A stretch of DNA of 64,000 bases from Burkholderiales bacterium. GTDB lineage: Bacteria; Pseudomonadota; Gammaproteobacteria; Burkholderiales; Casimicrobiaceae. The stretch lies in assembly GCA_025354165.1 (NCBI GenBank), contig JANXNI010000057.1, positions 49,111-113,110 on the forward strand, read 5' to 3'. Within the stretch, counting starts at the first letter, position 1, and each line of letters opens with the position of its first letter. Both the position numbers and the translations under genes were made by a program. This document shows positions 54,188 through 62,824 of this stretch, piece after piece. The notes beneath the pieces were generated by a model, which searched no databases, had not been told where the DNA came from, and saw only the letters and a list, made by a program, of their open reading frames with translations.

Positions 54188-54658
54188 TCAATGCGTATCG
54201 GTCGTCATAGACGCATCGCGATAGACCAGCACGGGTACCGGACAGTCTGGAAGCAATCGCGTTGTCACGCTGCCCATCACAAAACGTCCGACCGCGCCGC
54301 GTCCGTGCGTGGCGATCACTACGAGATCGCAATGCAATTCGCGCACGGTCTTTTCGATCAACACCTCCGGCCGACCGCTGGGAGCCTGAATGCATTCGCA
54401 CGCAACACCCGCGCCACTGGCGAGCCGCTTGACGTCATCAAGCAGCTGCTGGCTACCAGCCTTAACCTCATCTTCGAACAGCTTCTGCGTCTTGCTGTCG
54501 AGCATCGCGACGTCCGCTGAATACGGAATGATGTACGGTGCCATCGCATGAACGAACACGACGACAGCATTCATCTCCTTCGCGAGTTGAATGCCACAAC
54601 CCGCAGCACGCAGCGACAGGTCAGAGCCATCAATCGGGATCAAAATTTTCTTGAACAT
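54188..54658 (-). CDS. universal stress protein, single domain
   Basis: Protein of 156 residues starting MFKKILIPIDGSDLSLRAA, with VVVFVHAMAP and the ATP-binding stretch IATHGRGAVGRFVMGSVTTRLL near the C terminus, so nucleotide binding is expected, unlike the first domain of the tandem protein at 49303. ATG 54658 has AAAGGAG upstream; a longer frame to 54727 is not needed. It is divergent from icmF across the 42-bp palindrome. A TTGAC-GTAG-GACAA element at 54731 is a poor FNR match. Confidence 0.93.
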   Translation of the reverse strand: MFKKILIPIDGSDLSLRAAGCGIQLAKEMNAVVVFVHAMAPYIIPYSADVAMLDSKTQKLFEDEVKAGSQQLLDDVKRLASGAGVACECIQAPSGRPEVLIEKTVRELHCDLVVIATHGRGAVGRFVMGSVTTRLLPDCPVPVLVYRDASMTTDTH

Positions 54659-54793
54659 AGGTACTCCTTTTGAGCGAACATCGAGAATACTGCTAGAACG
54701 CCAATCTGTGGTGACCGACGCAGACACCCATTGACGTAGGACAAGGTCGCGCGTAATCGGGGTACGGCTGCCATGCGCCAGCGTGCCTGTCGA

Positions 54794-54835
54794 AAATCAC
54801 CCCAAGTTGACGTTAACGTCAACTTGGGGTGATTT
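54794..54835. promoter_or_regulatory. perfect 42-bp palindrome in the icmF promoter region
   Basis: Arms of 21 bases pair without mismatch around GTT|AAC (centre 54814/54815); the core is TTGACGTTAACGTCAA. On either strand TTGACG and TGATTT lie 17 bases apart, the geometry of -35 and -10 elements, so the palindrome could be a symmetric promoter with an embedded operator. The core resembles, from memory, MerR-type LiuR operators of branched-chain amino acid catabolism genes. It ends 50 bases before the icmF ATG. Confidence 0.8.
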
Positions 54836-54885
54836 CTGCGACAATCCATTTCTTGCTGAATTTCTGTTCGCTGCCGGAGTGCGTT

Positions 54886-57800
54886 ATGTCAAATCTCGAT
54901 AGCAAAAACCTTGTGTACAGGCCTAAGAACAAGGTTCGCTTTGTCACGGCGGCGAGCTTGTTTGACGGGCACGACGCATCCATCAATATCATGCGGCGCA
55001 TCATTCAAGGCAGCGGCTGCGAGGTCATTCACCTCGGCCACAATCGAAGCGTGAAAGAGGTGGTTGATGCCGCGCTGCAGGAAGACGCACACGGTATTGC
55101 GATGTCGTCCTATCAGGGCGGACACGTCGAGTACTTCAAGTACATGATTGACATGCTGCGCGAGGCGGGTGCGGCGCACATCAAGGTTTTCGGCGGTGGC
55201 GGCGGCGTGATCGTGCCTTCTGAAATTGCTGAACTGCATGCGTATGGCGTCGCGCGGATTTTTTCGCCACAGGACGGTGCGAAGCTCGGTTTGCAAGGCA
55301 TGATTAACGACATGATCGCCACCTGCGATCATGACTTGTCTTCGATGCCGCTCACGCTCGACGCGCTCAAAGCGGGCGACCGTAACGCGCTCGCGCGCTG
55401 GATCACGATGCTGGAAGCGGGAGCAGTTGACGCCGCTACAGTCAAAGCACTGCACGATCTCGCAGCGCAAAAAAGGACGCCGAGCCTCGGCATCACCGGT
55501 ACCGGCGGCGCTGGCAAATCCTCGCTCACCGACGAACTCGTGCGTCGCTTCCGTATGGATCAGGATGACAAGTTAAAGATCGCGATCATCTCGATTGATC
55601 CGTCACGGCGCAAATCCGGTGGCGCGCTGTTGGGTGATCGCATCCGCATGAATGCGATCAATAGTGAGAACGTCTACATGCGTTCGCTCGCCACGCGCGA
55701 TTCCGGCGGATCGGAAGTATCCAAGGCTTTGCCCGACGCGATTGCCGCGTGCAAAGTGAGCGGCTTTGACGTGATCTTTGTCGAAACGTCGGGCATCGGT
55801 CAGGGCGACGCCGCCATCGTGCCTTTCGTCGATGCTTCGCTTTATGTGATGACGCCAGAGTTCGGCGCAGCGAGCCAACTCGAAAAAATCGACATGCTTG
55901 ATTTTGCTGACTTTGTGGCGATCAACAAGTTCGACCGCAAAGGCGCGCAGGACGCGCAGCGCGACGTGCGCAAGCAGGTGCAGCGTAACAAAGAAGCGTG
56001 GAGCACATCGCCAGATCAAATGCCTGTGTTCGGCACGATGGCGAGCCGCTTTGCGGATGACGGCGTCACCGCGTTGTATCAGGCGATAGCGCCAGTGCTC
56101 GTCGCCAAAGCGAACGGCGGCCTCAAACTTGCCGCGGGCAAGCTCGCTCGCGTCACCACGCATGCTTCGTCGCAAACCGCCGCCATCGTCCCGTCGGCAC
56201 GCGTTCGCTATCTGGCTGAAATTGCCGACACCGTTCGCGGTTATCACAAGTGGGCAGACACGCAGGCTCGCCGTGCGCGCGAACGGCAACAACTGATCGG
56301 CACGCAGCGGATGCTCGGTTCGGCCCCCTCTCCCCTCGCGGGAGAGGGTTGGGGTGAGGGGGCGGCTCGCGCGCTAGAACGTTTGATTGAAGAGAAATCC
56401 CAATCCCTCGACCCTCGCGCCAAAAAGCTCCTCGACATGTGGCCACAAACCGTAGCCTCCTATTCCGGCGACGAATACGTCGTCAAAATCCGCGACAAAG
56501 AAATTCGTACGCAACTGACTTACACCTCGCTTTCCGGCAGCAAGATAAAAAAAGTCGCGCTGCCGCATTACGAGGATGACGGCGAAATCCTCAAGTGGCA
56601 GTTGAAAGAGAATGTGCCTGGCAGCTTCCCGTTCACTGCGGGCGTGTTCGCATTCAAGCGGGAAAACGAAGACCCGACGCGCATGTTCGCGGGCGAGGGG
56701 GACGCCTTCCGCACCAATCGCCGCTTCAAGAAAGTATCCGAGGGCATGCCCGCCAAGCGCCTTTCCACGGCGTTCGACAGCGTCACGCTGTACGGCAACG
56801 ACCCCGCGATTCGACCGGACATTTACGGGAAGGTTGGCAACTCTGGCGTGTCGATTGCAACCGTGGAAGACATGAAGGTGCTTTACGACGGCTTTGATTT
56901 GTGCGCGCCGAACACCAGCGTCAGCATGACGATCAACGGCCCTGCGCCGACGATCCTCGCGTTCTTCATGAACACCGCGATGGAGCAGCAACTCACCAAG
57001 TTCCGCGCTGACAATAAGCGCGAGCCGACCGACGACGAGCTCGCCAAGATCAAGGCATGGACGCTTGAAAACGTGCGCGGCACAGTGCAGGCCGACATCC
57101 TGAAAGAAGATCAGGGCCAGAACACCTGCATCTTCTCCACCGAGTTTTCACTCAAGGTGATGGGCGACATCCAGCAGTATTTTGTGCAGAACAAAGTGCG
57201 CAATTTCTACTCGGTGTCGATCAGCGGCTATCACATCGCCGAGGCCGGCGCGAACCCGATTTCGCAGCTTGCGTTCACTTTGTCAAACGGCTTCACCTTT
57301 GTTGAAGCTTACCTCGCGCGCGGCATGCACATCGATGATTTCGCGCCCAATCTGAGTTTCTTTTTCAGCAACGGCATGGACCCGGAATACACCGTGCTTG
57401 GCCGCGTGGCGCGCCGCATCTGGGCCGTCGCGATGCGCGAGAAATACGGCGCGAATGAGCGCAGCCAGAAGCTTAAATATCACATTCAAACCAGCGGCCG
57501 CAGCCTGCACGCGCAGGAGATTCAGTTCAACGATATCCGCACCACGCTGCAAGCGCTGATCGCGGTGTACGACAACTGCAATAGCTTGCACACCAACGCG
57601 TTCGACGAAGCGATCACCACACCGACCGAAGAATCGGTGCGCCGCGCGATGGCGATCCAGCTCATCATCAACCGCGAATGGGGTCTCGCCAAAAACGAAA
57701 ACCCGAATCAGGGCGCGTTCATCATCGACGAGCTTACCGACCTCGTGGAAGAAGCCGTGCTCAAGGAATTCGAAGCCATCAGCGAGCGCGGCGGCGTGCT

Positions 57801-58176
57801 CGGCGCGATGGAAACCGGCTACCAGCGCGGCAAGATTCAGGAAGAGTCGATGTTTTACGAGCACAAAAAGCACGACGGCTCGTACCCCATCATAGGCGTC
57901 AACACCTTCCGCAACCCGCACGGCGAAGCCGCGCCCGACACGCTAGAACTCGCGCGCTCAACGGAGGAGGAAAAACAGGGTCAGTTGAAGCGCCTTGCCG
58001 ATTTCCACCACGTTCACGAAGCTGAGTCGGGCGCTGCGCTCGCGAAGCTAAAGCAGGTTGCCATCAACGGCGGCAACGTGTTTGCTGAGTTGATGGAAAC
58101 GGTGAAAGTCGCGTCACTCGGGCAGATTACAGATGCGCTTTTTGAAGTGGGTGGGCAGTATCGGCGGAGTATGTAG
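54886..58176 (+). CDS. icmF: fused isobutyryl-CoA mutase
   Basis: B12-dependent mutase of 1096 residues that interconverts isobutyryl-CoA and n-butyryl-CoA. Domain order is the IcmF one: B12-binding (about 15-150, LFDGHDAS and [12 protein letters not shown]), the MeaI-type G-protein chaperone (about 200-430, GTGGAGKSS and [10 protein letters not shown]), and the mutase barrel (about 540-1090, [30 protein letters not shown]). An interspersed repeat is translated in the linker before the mutase domain ([12 protein letters not shown], about 480-493). ATG 54886 has GGAG upstream; an earlier frame start at 54829 overlaps the palindrome. Confidence 0.96.
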   Translation: MSNLDSKNLVYRPKNKVRFVTAASLFDGHDASINIMRRIIQGSGCEVIHLGHNRSVKEVVDAALQEDAHGIAMSSYQGGHVEYFKYMIDMLREAGAAHIKVFGGGGGVIVPSEIAELHAYGVARIFSPQDGAKLGLQGMINDMIATCDHDLSSMPLTLDALKAGDRNALARWITMLEAGAVDAATVKALHDLAAQKRTPSLGITGTGGAGKSSLTDELVRRFRMDQDDKLKIAIISIDPSRRKSGGALLGDRIRMNAINSENVYMRSLATRDSGGSEVSKALPDAIAACKVSGFDVIFVETSGIGQGDAAIVPFVDASLYVMTPEFGAASQLEKIDMLDFADFVAINKFDRKGAQDAQRDVRKQVQRNKEAWSTSPDQMPVFGTMASRFADDGVTALYQAIAPVLVAKANGGLKLAAGKLARVTTHASSQTAAIVPSARVRYLAEIADTVRGYHKWADTQARRARERQQLIGTQRMLGSAPSPLAGEGWGEGAARALERLIEEKSQSLDPRAKKLLDMWPQTVASYSGDEYVVKIRDKEIRTQLTYTSLSGSKIKKVALPHYEDDGEILKWQLKENVPGSFPFTAGVFAFKRENEDPTRMFAGEGDAFRTNRRFKKVSEGMPAKRLSTAFDSVTLYGNDPAIRPDIYGKVGNSGVSIATVEDMKVLYDGFDLCAPNTSVSMTINGPAPTILAFFMNTAMEQQLTKFRADNKREPTDDELAKIKAWTLENVRGTVQADILKEDQGQNTCIFSTEFSLKVMGDIQQYFVQNKVRNFYSVSISGYHIAEAGANPISQLAFTLSNGFTFVEAYLARGMHIDDFAPNLSFFFSNGMDPEYTVLGRVARRIWAVAMREKYGANERSQKLKYHIQTSGRSLHAQEIQFNDIRTTLQALIAVYDNCNSLHTNAFDEAITTPTEESVRRAMAIQLIINREWGLAKNENPNQGAFIIDELTDLVEEAVLKEFEAISERGGVLGAMETGYQRGKIQEESMFYEHKKHDGSYPIIGVNTFRNPHGEAAPDTLELARSTEEEKQGQLKRLADFHHVHEAESGAALAKLKQVAINGGNVFAELMETVKVASLGQITDALFEVGGQYRRSM
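56324..56362. repeat. interspersed repeat translated inside icmF
   Basis: CCCCTCTCCCCTCGCGGGAG then AGGGTTGGGGTGAGGGGG, 39 bp, the same family as 3590-3626, 5213-5254 and 6497-6536. It adds 13 codons in frame, in the linker between the G-protein and mutase domains. Confidence 0.85.
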
Positions 58177-58205
58177 ACACGTGTCTAGTACATCAATTTG
58201 TCAGC

Positions 58206-58424
58206 ATGAATCTGCCAAACAAACCAGTCGTTGATCTGCTGGCTGTAGATCAGGAACCGACTGACGAGCAGCTTGCTGAAGTCATGGATGATGTCTTACG
58301 CGTGGTACGCGAGAAGCGTGCCATTGGTGATGCACGAATGCGTGAAATGATGGAAGCAGACCTGCGTGCAGCCGAGGCGACGATGAGTCGGTTGCGTGAG
58401 CAACTCAACTTTAAGCGTTTGTAG
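58206..58424 (+). CDS. small helical hypothetical protein
   Basis: Frame of 72 residues beginning MNLPNKPVVDLLAVDQ and consisting mostly of charged helix (EQLAEVMDDVLRVVREK, MREMMEADLRAAEATMSRLREQ), possibly a coiled coil. There is no good ribosome binding site and no known family. It lies 29 bases after icmF. A gene is likely from its amino acid composition but not certain. Confidence 0.5.
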   Translation: MNLPNKPVVDLLAVDQEPTDEQLAEVMDDVLRVVREKRAIGDARMREMMEADLRAAEATMSRLREQLNFKRL

Positions 58425-58526
58425 CTTGTGGTCACGCTTGTTGACGCATGCAAGTTTGCTACGCCTTGACCGAGTACAGATATGTCCTCTGAAGTTGGGC
58501 AGTATCGGAGGTATCGTAGCTGTTTA

Positions 58527-59138
58527 CTAAGGCGCAATTCCGATCATCACTAGCGGAACTGACGGAACGCCGCGCCCATTTCGAATAACGTTGTATAGCT
58601 CGCCCTCGTAGTATCCGGGGCCGGACGACATGTGCTGTTGCAGCGACTTCATCGGCAGAATTTCAATGCCAACATCAATTTGGTCTCGTACATAGAACGC
58701 GAGATGCTTAACAAATAGGTCGTATGCAACAAACGCATATTTGCCGAACTGAACTTCAATTGCGACTCGATCCTTTACGAAGTCCGTCTGGTTGTAGCTC
58801 ATTATGGGCGACTGACCTGCAGCCTCTATTTCACGCTTCTGAACTTCGGCTGATTGCGTCATGGTTTGACGAATCATCCGCTCGTCATCGGTCACCCAAT
58901 ACGTAACTCGGCTTTCCTTCCAGTCGCGTGTTTTCAATAGAGTATCGAAGTTGCGATTCATGTCGATGGGGCTGTACTTCAACTGCCCCTGCATGCGTAC
59001 TTCCTTGCTGACTTTTGTTCTACAAGCCTCGGCATCTACCGCACGAATAACTTCCTGAATTTCTTTCCAGAGCTGCTTTTTGTGGACTAACAAATACTCT
59101 AGTCCATTTAGGTGTGAGTACGTTTTAACAATCTTCAT
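58527..59138 (-). CDS. BglII/BstYI-family type II restriction endonuclease
   Basis: Protein of 203 residues. The stretch NQTDFVKDRVAIEVQFGKYAF aligns with the active site of BglII: Asp 119, Glu 128 and Gln 130 have the spacing of BglII Asp84, Glu93 and Gln95, and SPIDMNRNF is near the first aspartate region. QLWKEIQEVI at the N terminus and VPSVPLVMIGIAP at the end also match. Family members cleave GATC-centred six-base sites (AGATCT, RGATCY), which is the expected target. It overlaps the methyltransferase gene by four bases, the standard R-M pairing. Confidence 0.85.
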   Translation of the reverse strand: MKIVKTYSHLNGLEYLLVHKKQLWKEIQEVIRAVDAEACRTKVSKEVRMQGQLKYSPIDMNRNFDTLLKTRDWKESRVTYWVTDDERMIRQTMTQSAEVQKREIEAAGQSPIMSYNQTDFVKDRVAIEVQFGKYAFVAYDLFVKHLAFYVRDQIDVGIEILPMKSLQQHMSSGPGYYEGELYNVIRNGRGVPSVPLVMIGIAP

Positions 59139-60127
59139 TGCGCCTCCTGGTAAGCGAGGCGTTCCTGTAGCAGTCGGTACTGGTCGGGCGACTGACTAGA
59201 TGTTGGGTAAGGTGCCGACCAGGAATTTGTGGTTAAGCTGCGGCCCGCTTTTGCCGGATCGTACACAGGCGTGTTCATCGGGCGTGTTGGAAGCTGTCCG
59301 TTAAGTGCTTGCAAAATGCGCGCATGGGCGACTTCTATGTACGCTGGCATAAGTTCAGCGCCGCAACCACGCCGTTGATTCTTCAACGCTGCAGCAATGG
59401 ATGTTCCAGACCCAGCAAAAGGATCAAGCACTAAGTCACCAACCTCGGTCAAAGAGAGAATTAGCCGTTCGACCAATTCGACTGGAAATTGACACGGATG
59501 AATTGTTTTCTCAACGTGATTATTTTTTACGTTAGGAAGAATCCAAACGTCGCCGGGATTCTTTCCAAGAGGATTTCCAGAAAGTTTCCCCGCATTTGGG
59601 CCCTTGAAGTGCTTCTTGCCCGGATATTTTTGTGGCACCCGGATGGGGTCAAGGTTGAACGTGTAATCGTCACCTTTTGTGAACCACAGAATTGTTTCGT
59701 GTCGCCCCGATAGACGATTTGAACAATGCAGCCCGTGCTCGAAATGCCATACGATTCGGTTTCGCAGCTTGAGCCCGTGCCTTACAAACGCTGGATACAG
59801 TGCGATATCAAGAGGAACAATTTCTCCGGCGTTGACGTAGTTGCCCACCTGCCAGCAAATGCTGCCTTTTGGAGCGAGCACGCGAACGCATTCGTCGATA
59901 ACAGTAGCTTGCCATGCAAGATACTTTTCCAGCGCGCCCCGCTTCTCGTAAGGTTTACCTAGGTTGTAGGGCGGTGACGTCACCACAAGCTGAGTCGATG
60001 CGTCCGGCATGGAGCGGAGCAAATCTAGACAGTCGCCCTGGAACAACGTTGCAAAGCTTGACGATGAAAAAGCGGTGGACACGCTTGTTTGGACTTGCGC
60101 TGCACGTAGTGATTTTGTTCTTGCCAT
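59135..60127 (-). CDS. beta-class DNA methyltransferase of the R-M system
   Basis: Protein of 330 residues. Motif IV TSPPYNLGKPY comes first (about 49-60), the SAM-binding motif I DPFAGSGTSIAAAL later (about 235-248), so this is the beta arrangement. TSPPY points to N4-cytosine, or N6-adenine, methylation, in line with known partners of BglII-type enzymes. WKNHHVEKTIHPCQFP-like target region residues are visible as NNHVEKTIHPCQFPVEL. It is upstream of the endonuclease gene, so protection would be made first. Base composition is AT-richer than icmF, suggesting acquisition. Confidence 0.92.
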   Translation of the reverse strand: MARTKSLRAAQVQTSVSTAFSSSSFATLFQGDCLDLLRSMPDASTQLVVTSPPYNLGKPYEKRGALEKYLAWQATVIDECVRVLAPKGSICWQVGNYVNAGEIVPLDIALYPAFVRHGLKLRNRIVWHFEHGLHCSNRLSGRHETILWFTKGDDYTFNLDPIRVPQKYPGKKHFKGPNAGKLSGNPLGKNPGDVWILPNVKNNHVEKTIHPCQFPVELVERLILSLTEVGDLVLDPFAGSGTSIAAALKNQRRGCGAELMPAYIEVAHARILQALNGQLPTRPMNTPVYDPAKAGRSLTTNSWSAPYPTSSQSPDQYRLLQERLAYQEAQ

Positions 60128-60194
60128 ACCTGATTTTATCTACATATCTCATCAATTTATGCAATTTAGCTGACCAGTCGGGCGAGAGCGTTCC

Positions 60195-60989
60195 CTACAC
60201 CACCATCGGCGTAACCGCCCCATCCATAGCCAACAGCGCTCCCGTCACATAACTTGCCCGAGCCGAAGCGAGGTACACCACCGCATCGGCGATTTCGCCG
60301 GGTTCCGCAATGCGGCCCAGCGGGCGGGTCGCTTTAGCGTGAGTCAGCGCTTCTTCGATACTGATGCCTTGTTGTCGCGCTTCGGCTTGCATGCCTTCGT
60401 GCAGGCGCTCGGTGAGCGTGAGGCCGGGGTTGACAGCGTTTACGCGCACGCCTTTGCCTGCGTAGGCGGCGGCGAGTCCGGCGCTGGCGAGCATGAGCGC
60501 GGCGTTGGCGGCGCCGCCTGCGAGGTGAGTGACGGCAGCGACTTTTCCGCCCGAACCGATGACGTTGACCACTGCGCCGTGACCGCGTTCGCCCATGCGT
60601 TTGATGAGGGCGTTGGTGACGAAAATGTAGGTGAAGAATTTGGCCTGCATGGCGTCTTGCCATGCGGCGGCGGTGAGTTCGTCGGCGGGCGTGCGCTTCG
60701 CGGCACCGGCACTGTTGACGAGTACATCGACCGCGCCGAAGTCACGCTCCACGGCGTCCACCGCGCGCTCGGCGTCCGCCGCGTCACGCAAGTCGGCGGC
60801 AATGACGTTGACCGTCGCGCCGGGCGCGTCTTTGAGCAATGCCGATTGTGCAGCCAGCAGATTTTCCACAGAGCGCGACACCAGCGTCACGCGCGAGCCC
60901 TCAGCCAGGAAGGTTTGCGCGCAGGCGAGGCCAATGCCTTTGCTGCCGCCGGTGATAAGGACGTGTTTGTTAGTGAGTTCGAGGTTCAT
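60195..60989 (-). CDS. SDR family oxidoreductase-like protein, catalytic pair missing
   Basis: Rossmann-fold protein of 264 residues with the NAD(P) loop TGGSKGIG, DLRDAADAE, NSAGAAKR and VNAVNPG of classical short-chain dehydrogenases. The Ser region reads NVIGSGGK, but where YxxxK is expected the sequence is THLAGGAANAALML: neither the Tyr nor the Lys is there. This matches a divergent subgroup with GNAAL-type sequences; activity may differ or be absent. Substrate unknown. It lies between the R-M genes and the IS1595 element. Confidence 0.9.
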   Translation of the reverse strand: MNLELTNKHVLITGGSKGIGLACAQTFLAEGSRVTLVSRSVENLLAAQSALLKDAPGATVNVIAADLRDAADAERAVDAVERDFGAVDVLVNSAGAAKRTPADELTAAAWQDAMQAKFFTYIFVTNALIKRMGERGHGAVVNVIGSGGKVAAVTHLAGGAANAALMLASAGLAAAYAGKGVRVNAVNPGLTLTERLHEGMQAEARQQGISIEEALTHAKATRPLGRIAEPGEIADAVVYLASARASYVTGALLAMDGAVTPMVV

Positions 60990-61010
60990 ATGGATTCCAT
61001 TGATTGCTTA

Positions 61011-61046
61011 CAGCTTTTTCATGCAGCCCTTATTAGATAGGGGCTA
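61011..61046. repeat. dispersed repeat, copy C, at the edge of the IS element
   Basis: CAGCTTTTTCATGCAGCC followed by GATAGGGGCTA, related to 3357-3393 and 8387-8422. AGCCC and GGGCT form a small dyad. The IS1595 left end starts about five bases further on. Confidence 0.45.
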
Positions 61047-61126
61047 CAAGGAAAAAATTGGTAATTATATACTTGACAGGACAAGACTAAACGGGCAGAA
61101 TTCCTACATCGACTAGGAAACACATC

Positions 61127-62056
61127 ATGCTCCGCGAATTCAAAAGCATCACGCAGTTACAAAAAGCCTTTCCGGATGAGCAGAGCTGTATCGAATATTT
61201 CCGTGATTTGCGCTGGCCCGATGGTGTGAAATGCGTTCACTGCGCTGCGAAAAAAATCTACAGCCTTTCAACTGGTGGTTTTAAGTGCGCCGCATGTTCG
61301 AAGAAATTCACCGTTCGCAACGGCACCATTTTTGAAGATTCAAAGTTGCCGCTCGCAACTTGGTTTCACGCAATATTCGTCTTGATAAGCAACCCCAAGG
61401 GCGTTAGCAGCATGGAGCTGCATCGTCAGTTGGGAATCACGCAAAAAAGCGCGTGGTTCGTCGTTCAGCGCATCCGCGAACTGATGATTGCTAACGCGCC
61501 GAAGCCAATACTCACGGGCACGGTTGAAGTCGACGAAATGTATGTTGGCGGCAAAGAAAAGTGGAAGCATCGCAACAAGAAAACCAAGGGCACTCAGGGT
61601 TACGGCTCGTTCAAAACTAAGACGGGCGTTCTCGGAATGATTGAGCGTGGCGGTGAACTGCGCATAGAGAAAATCAAGTCCGGCAAGCCTGCAACCTTGA
61701 AGCGTCATCTTCGCCGTCATGTTGCCAACGGTGCTACTGTTCATACCGATGAAGCCACTTCGTATCGTTGGATGCGCGAGCATTACGCGCACGAGACGGT
61801 TAATCACAGCCTCAATGAGTACGTTCGCGGCGACGTGACAACCAACTCCCTAGAAGGCGCGTTTGGTCACTTCAAACGCTCAGTGACAGGCGTTTATCAC
61901 AAGGTGAGCGATGCACATATCAATCGTTACCTGAGCGCGTTTGCGTGGCGCTGGAACCGTAAGCAGTTGTCTACAGGTGCGCGAACTGAGTCGCTGTTAA
62001 AGTTGGCCGCTGGTCGCCGTTTAACGTATGCCCGCTTGATTGGCTTGAAAGGATAG
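61127..62056 (+). CDS. IS1595 family transposase
   Basis: Protein of 309 residues: N-terminal zinc ribbon with CVHCAAKKIYSL and CAACSKKF (about 36-65), then the DDE-type core with VDEMYVGGKEK (first Asp), VHTDEATSYRWM (second Asp) and TNSLEGAFGHFKRSVTGVYHKV near the end. These are typical of the IS1595 group with zinc-ribbon N termini. AGGAAAC precedes the ATG. Appears intact. The small frame after it begins within two bases of the stop. Confidence 0.95.
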   Translation: MLREFKSITQLQKAFPDEQSCIEYFRDLRWPDGVKCVHCAAKKIYSLSTGGFKCAACSKKFTVRNGTIFEDSKLPLATWFHAIFVLISNPKGVSSMELHRQLGITQKSAWFVVQRIRELMIANAPKPILTGTVEVDEMYVGGKEKWKHRNKKTKGTQGYGSFKTKTGVLGMIERGGELRIEKIKSGKPATLKRHLRRHVANGATVHTDEATSYRWMREHYAHETVNHSLNEYVRGDVTTNSLEGAFGHFKRSVTGVYHKVSDAHINRYLSAFAWRWNRKQLSTGARTESLLKLAAGRRLTYARLIGLKG

Positions 62057-62057
62057 G

Positions 62058-62201
62058 ATGGCAGAAGAAAAGAGACCGTCAGCGGAGAAACCGCTGGTCG
62101 TGCCATTGACGTTCAATCAGGCGTTAACGATGATTGCTATCGGCGGGAAACCAGAAATAAAAAAGCGCCCGAAACTGGGCGCTAAAACCAAAAAGCAGTA
62201 A
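62058..62201 (+). CDS. small basic protein coupled to the transposase gene
   Basis: Frame of 47 residues, MAEEKRPSAEKPLVVPLTFN... ending in KKRPKLGAKTKKQ. AGGATAGG lies directly before the ATG, within the transposase gene's end, so it is probably translated with it. Similar small basic proteins follow IS1595 transposase genes. No function is known. Confidence 0.65.
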   Translation: MAEEKRPSAEKPLVVPLTFNQALTMIAIGGKPEIKKRPKLGAKTKKQ

Positions 62202-62249
62202 CGCTCTTGGTAGTGCCGCTGAATCAAGTCAGCGGCACGTTTTGTTGCT

Positions 62250-62372
62250 TTAGATTGCCAGCATCAGCTGACACCAAGGCCCGGAACGCCAGTGCTCGCG
62301 CACGCGCTCAAGGTTGCCGTGCCTCGTGCGCACATAAGGCCGCACATGAGTACATTTAAATCTAGCTGCCAT
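62250..62372 (-). CDS. small arginine-rich hypothetical protein
   Basis: Frame of 40 residues, MAARFKCTHVRPYVRTRHG... with ERVREHWR and a Trp-rich end. The HVRPYVRTRHG-type pattern is one I have seen in small proteins of unknown role in other bacteria, which is the only support. It lies inside the IS1595 element on the opposite strand. Confidence 0.4.
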   Translation of the reverse strand: MAARFKCTHVRPYVRTRHGNLERVREHWRSGPWCQLMLAI

Positions 62373-62824
62373 GGTATTAACCTGTCCTATATGGAGTGAA
62401 TGACCGCGCAGTAAGCGCGGGAGTACCGTGTAGGAGCAGCGCAAGGGACCAAAAACGCATAGACAAAAAGTCTATAAGCCTCTAAAATTCAGTCACTTGC
62501 ACCGCTAACACGATATATCGTTCGGACGGTTGCTAGTCGCCATGTTGGCCTTTCTGGCTGATTGGCGCGCTCAGCCTGCGCTCCCTGCTATGGGTTTTGG
62601 TTGAACTTGAACGCTCCTCTCGATTGCCGTCGATTGGGGCGTTCGTCATTTCTGGCATGCGAAACAGTTTTTTCGACGCCATGCAAAGAAGTTTATCATA
62701 AGCCTCGCGTTGTCAAAGGCTTAATTCTGCTCCGCCTTCATTTAGCCTCTATACAGTTTTTATTGGCGCCTTGCATTAAGCCTCCGATATGAGGTAACAT
62801 TCGAAAAACGCGAAAGGACAACCC
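62373..62824. other. region between IS passenger genes, no supported gene
   Basis: About 450 bases of moderately AT-rich sequence inside the IS element. A plus-strand frame at 62562-62792 lacks a ribosome site and any recognisable composition. CGATATATCG at 62510-62519 is a small palindrome. GAAAGGACA sits just before the ATG of the next gene, so the promoter for it is probably in the last 100 bases. Confidence 0.45.

Noticed and set aside
54731..54744. TTGAC-GTAG-GACAA as an FNR box for the universal stress gene
   Set aside because: The right half is GACAA rather than A/GTCAA; only eight of ten positions fit.
58174..58187. 14-bp palindrome TAGACACGTGTCTA at the icmF stop
   Set aside because: Short, without a T run or a second copy; probably chance.
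59914..60252. Plus-strand frame with a membrane-like segment
   Set aside because: Overlaps the ends of the methyltransferase and SDR genes and has no ribosome site at the plausible internal ATG.
62562..62792. Plus-strand frame of 76 codons inside the IS element
   Set aside because: No ribosome site, no similarity and unusual composition; treated as non-coding.
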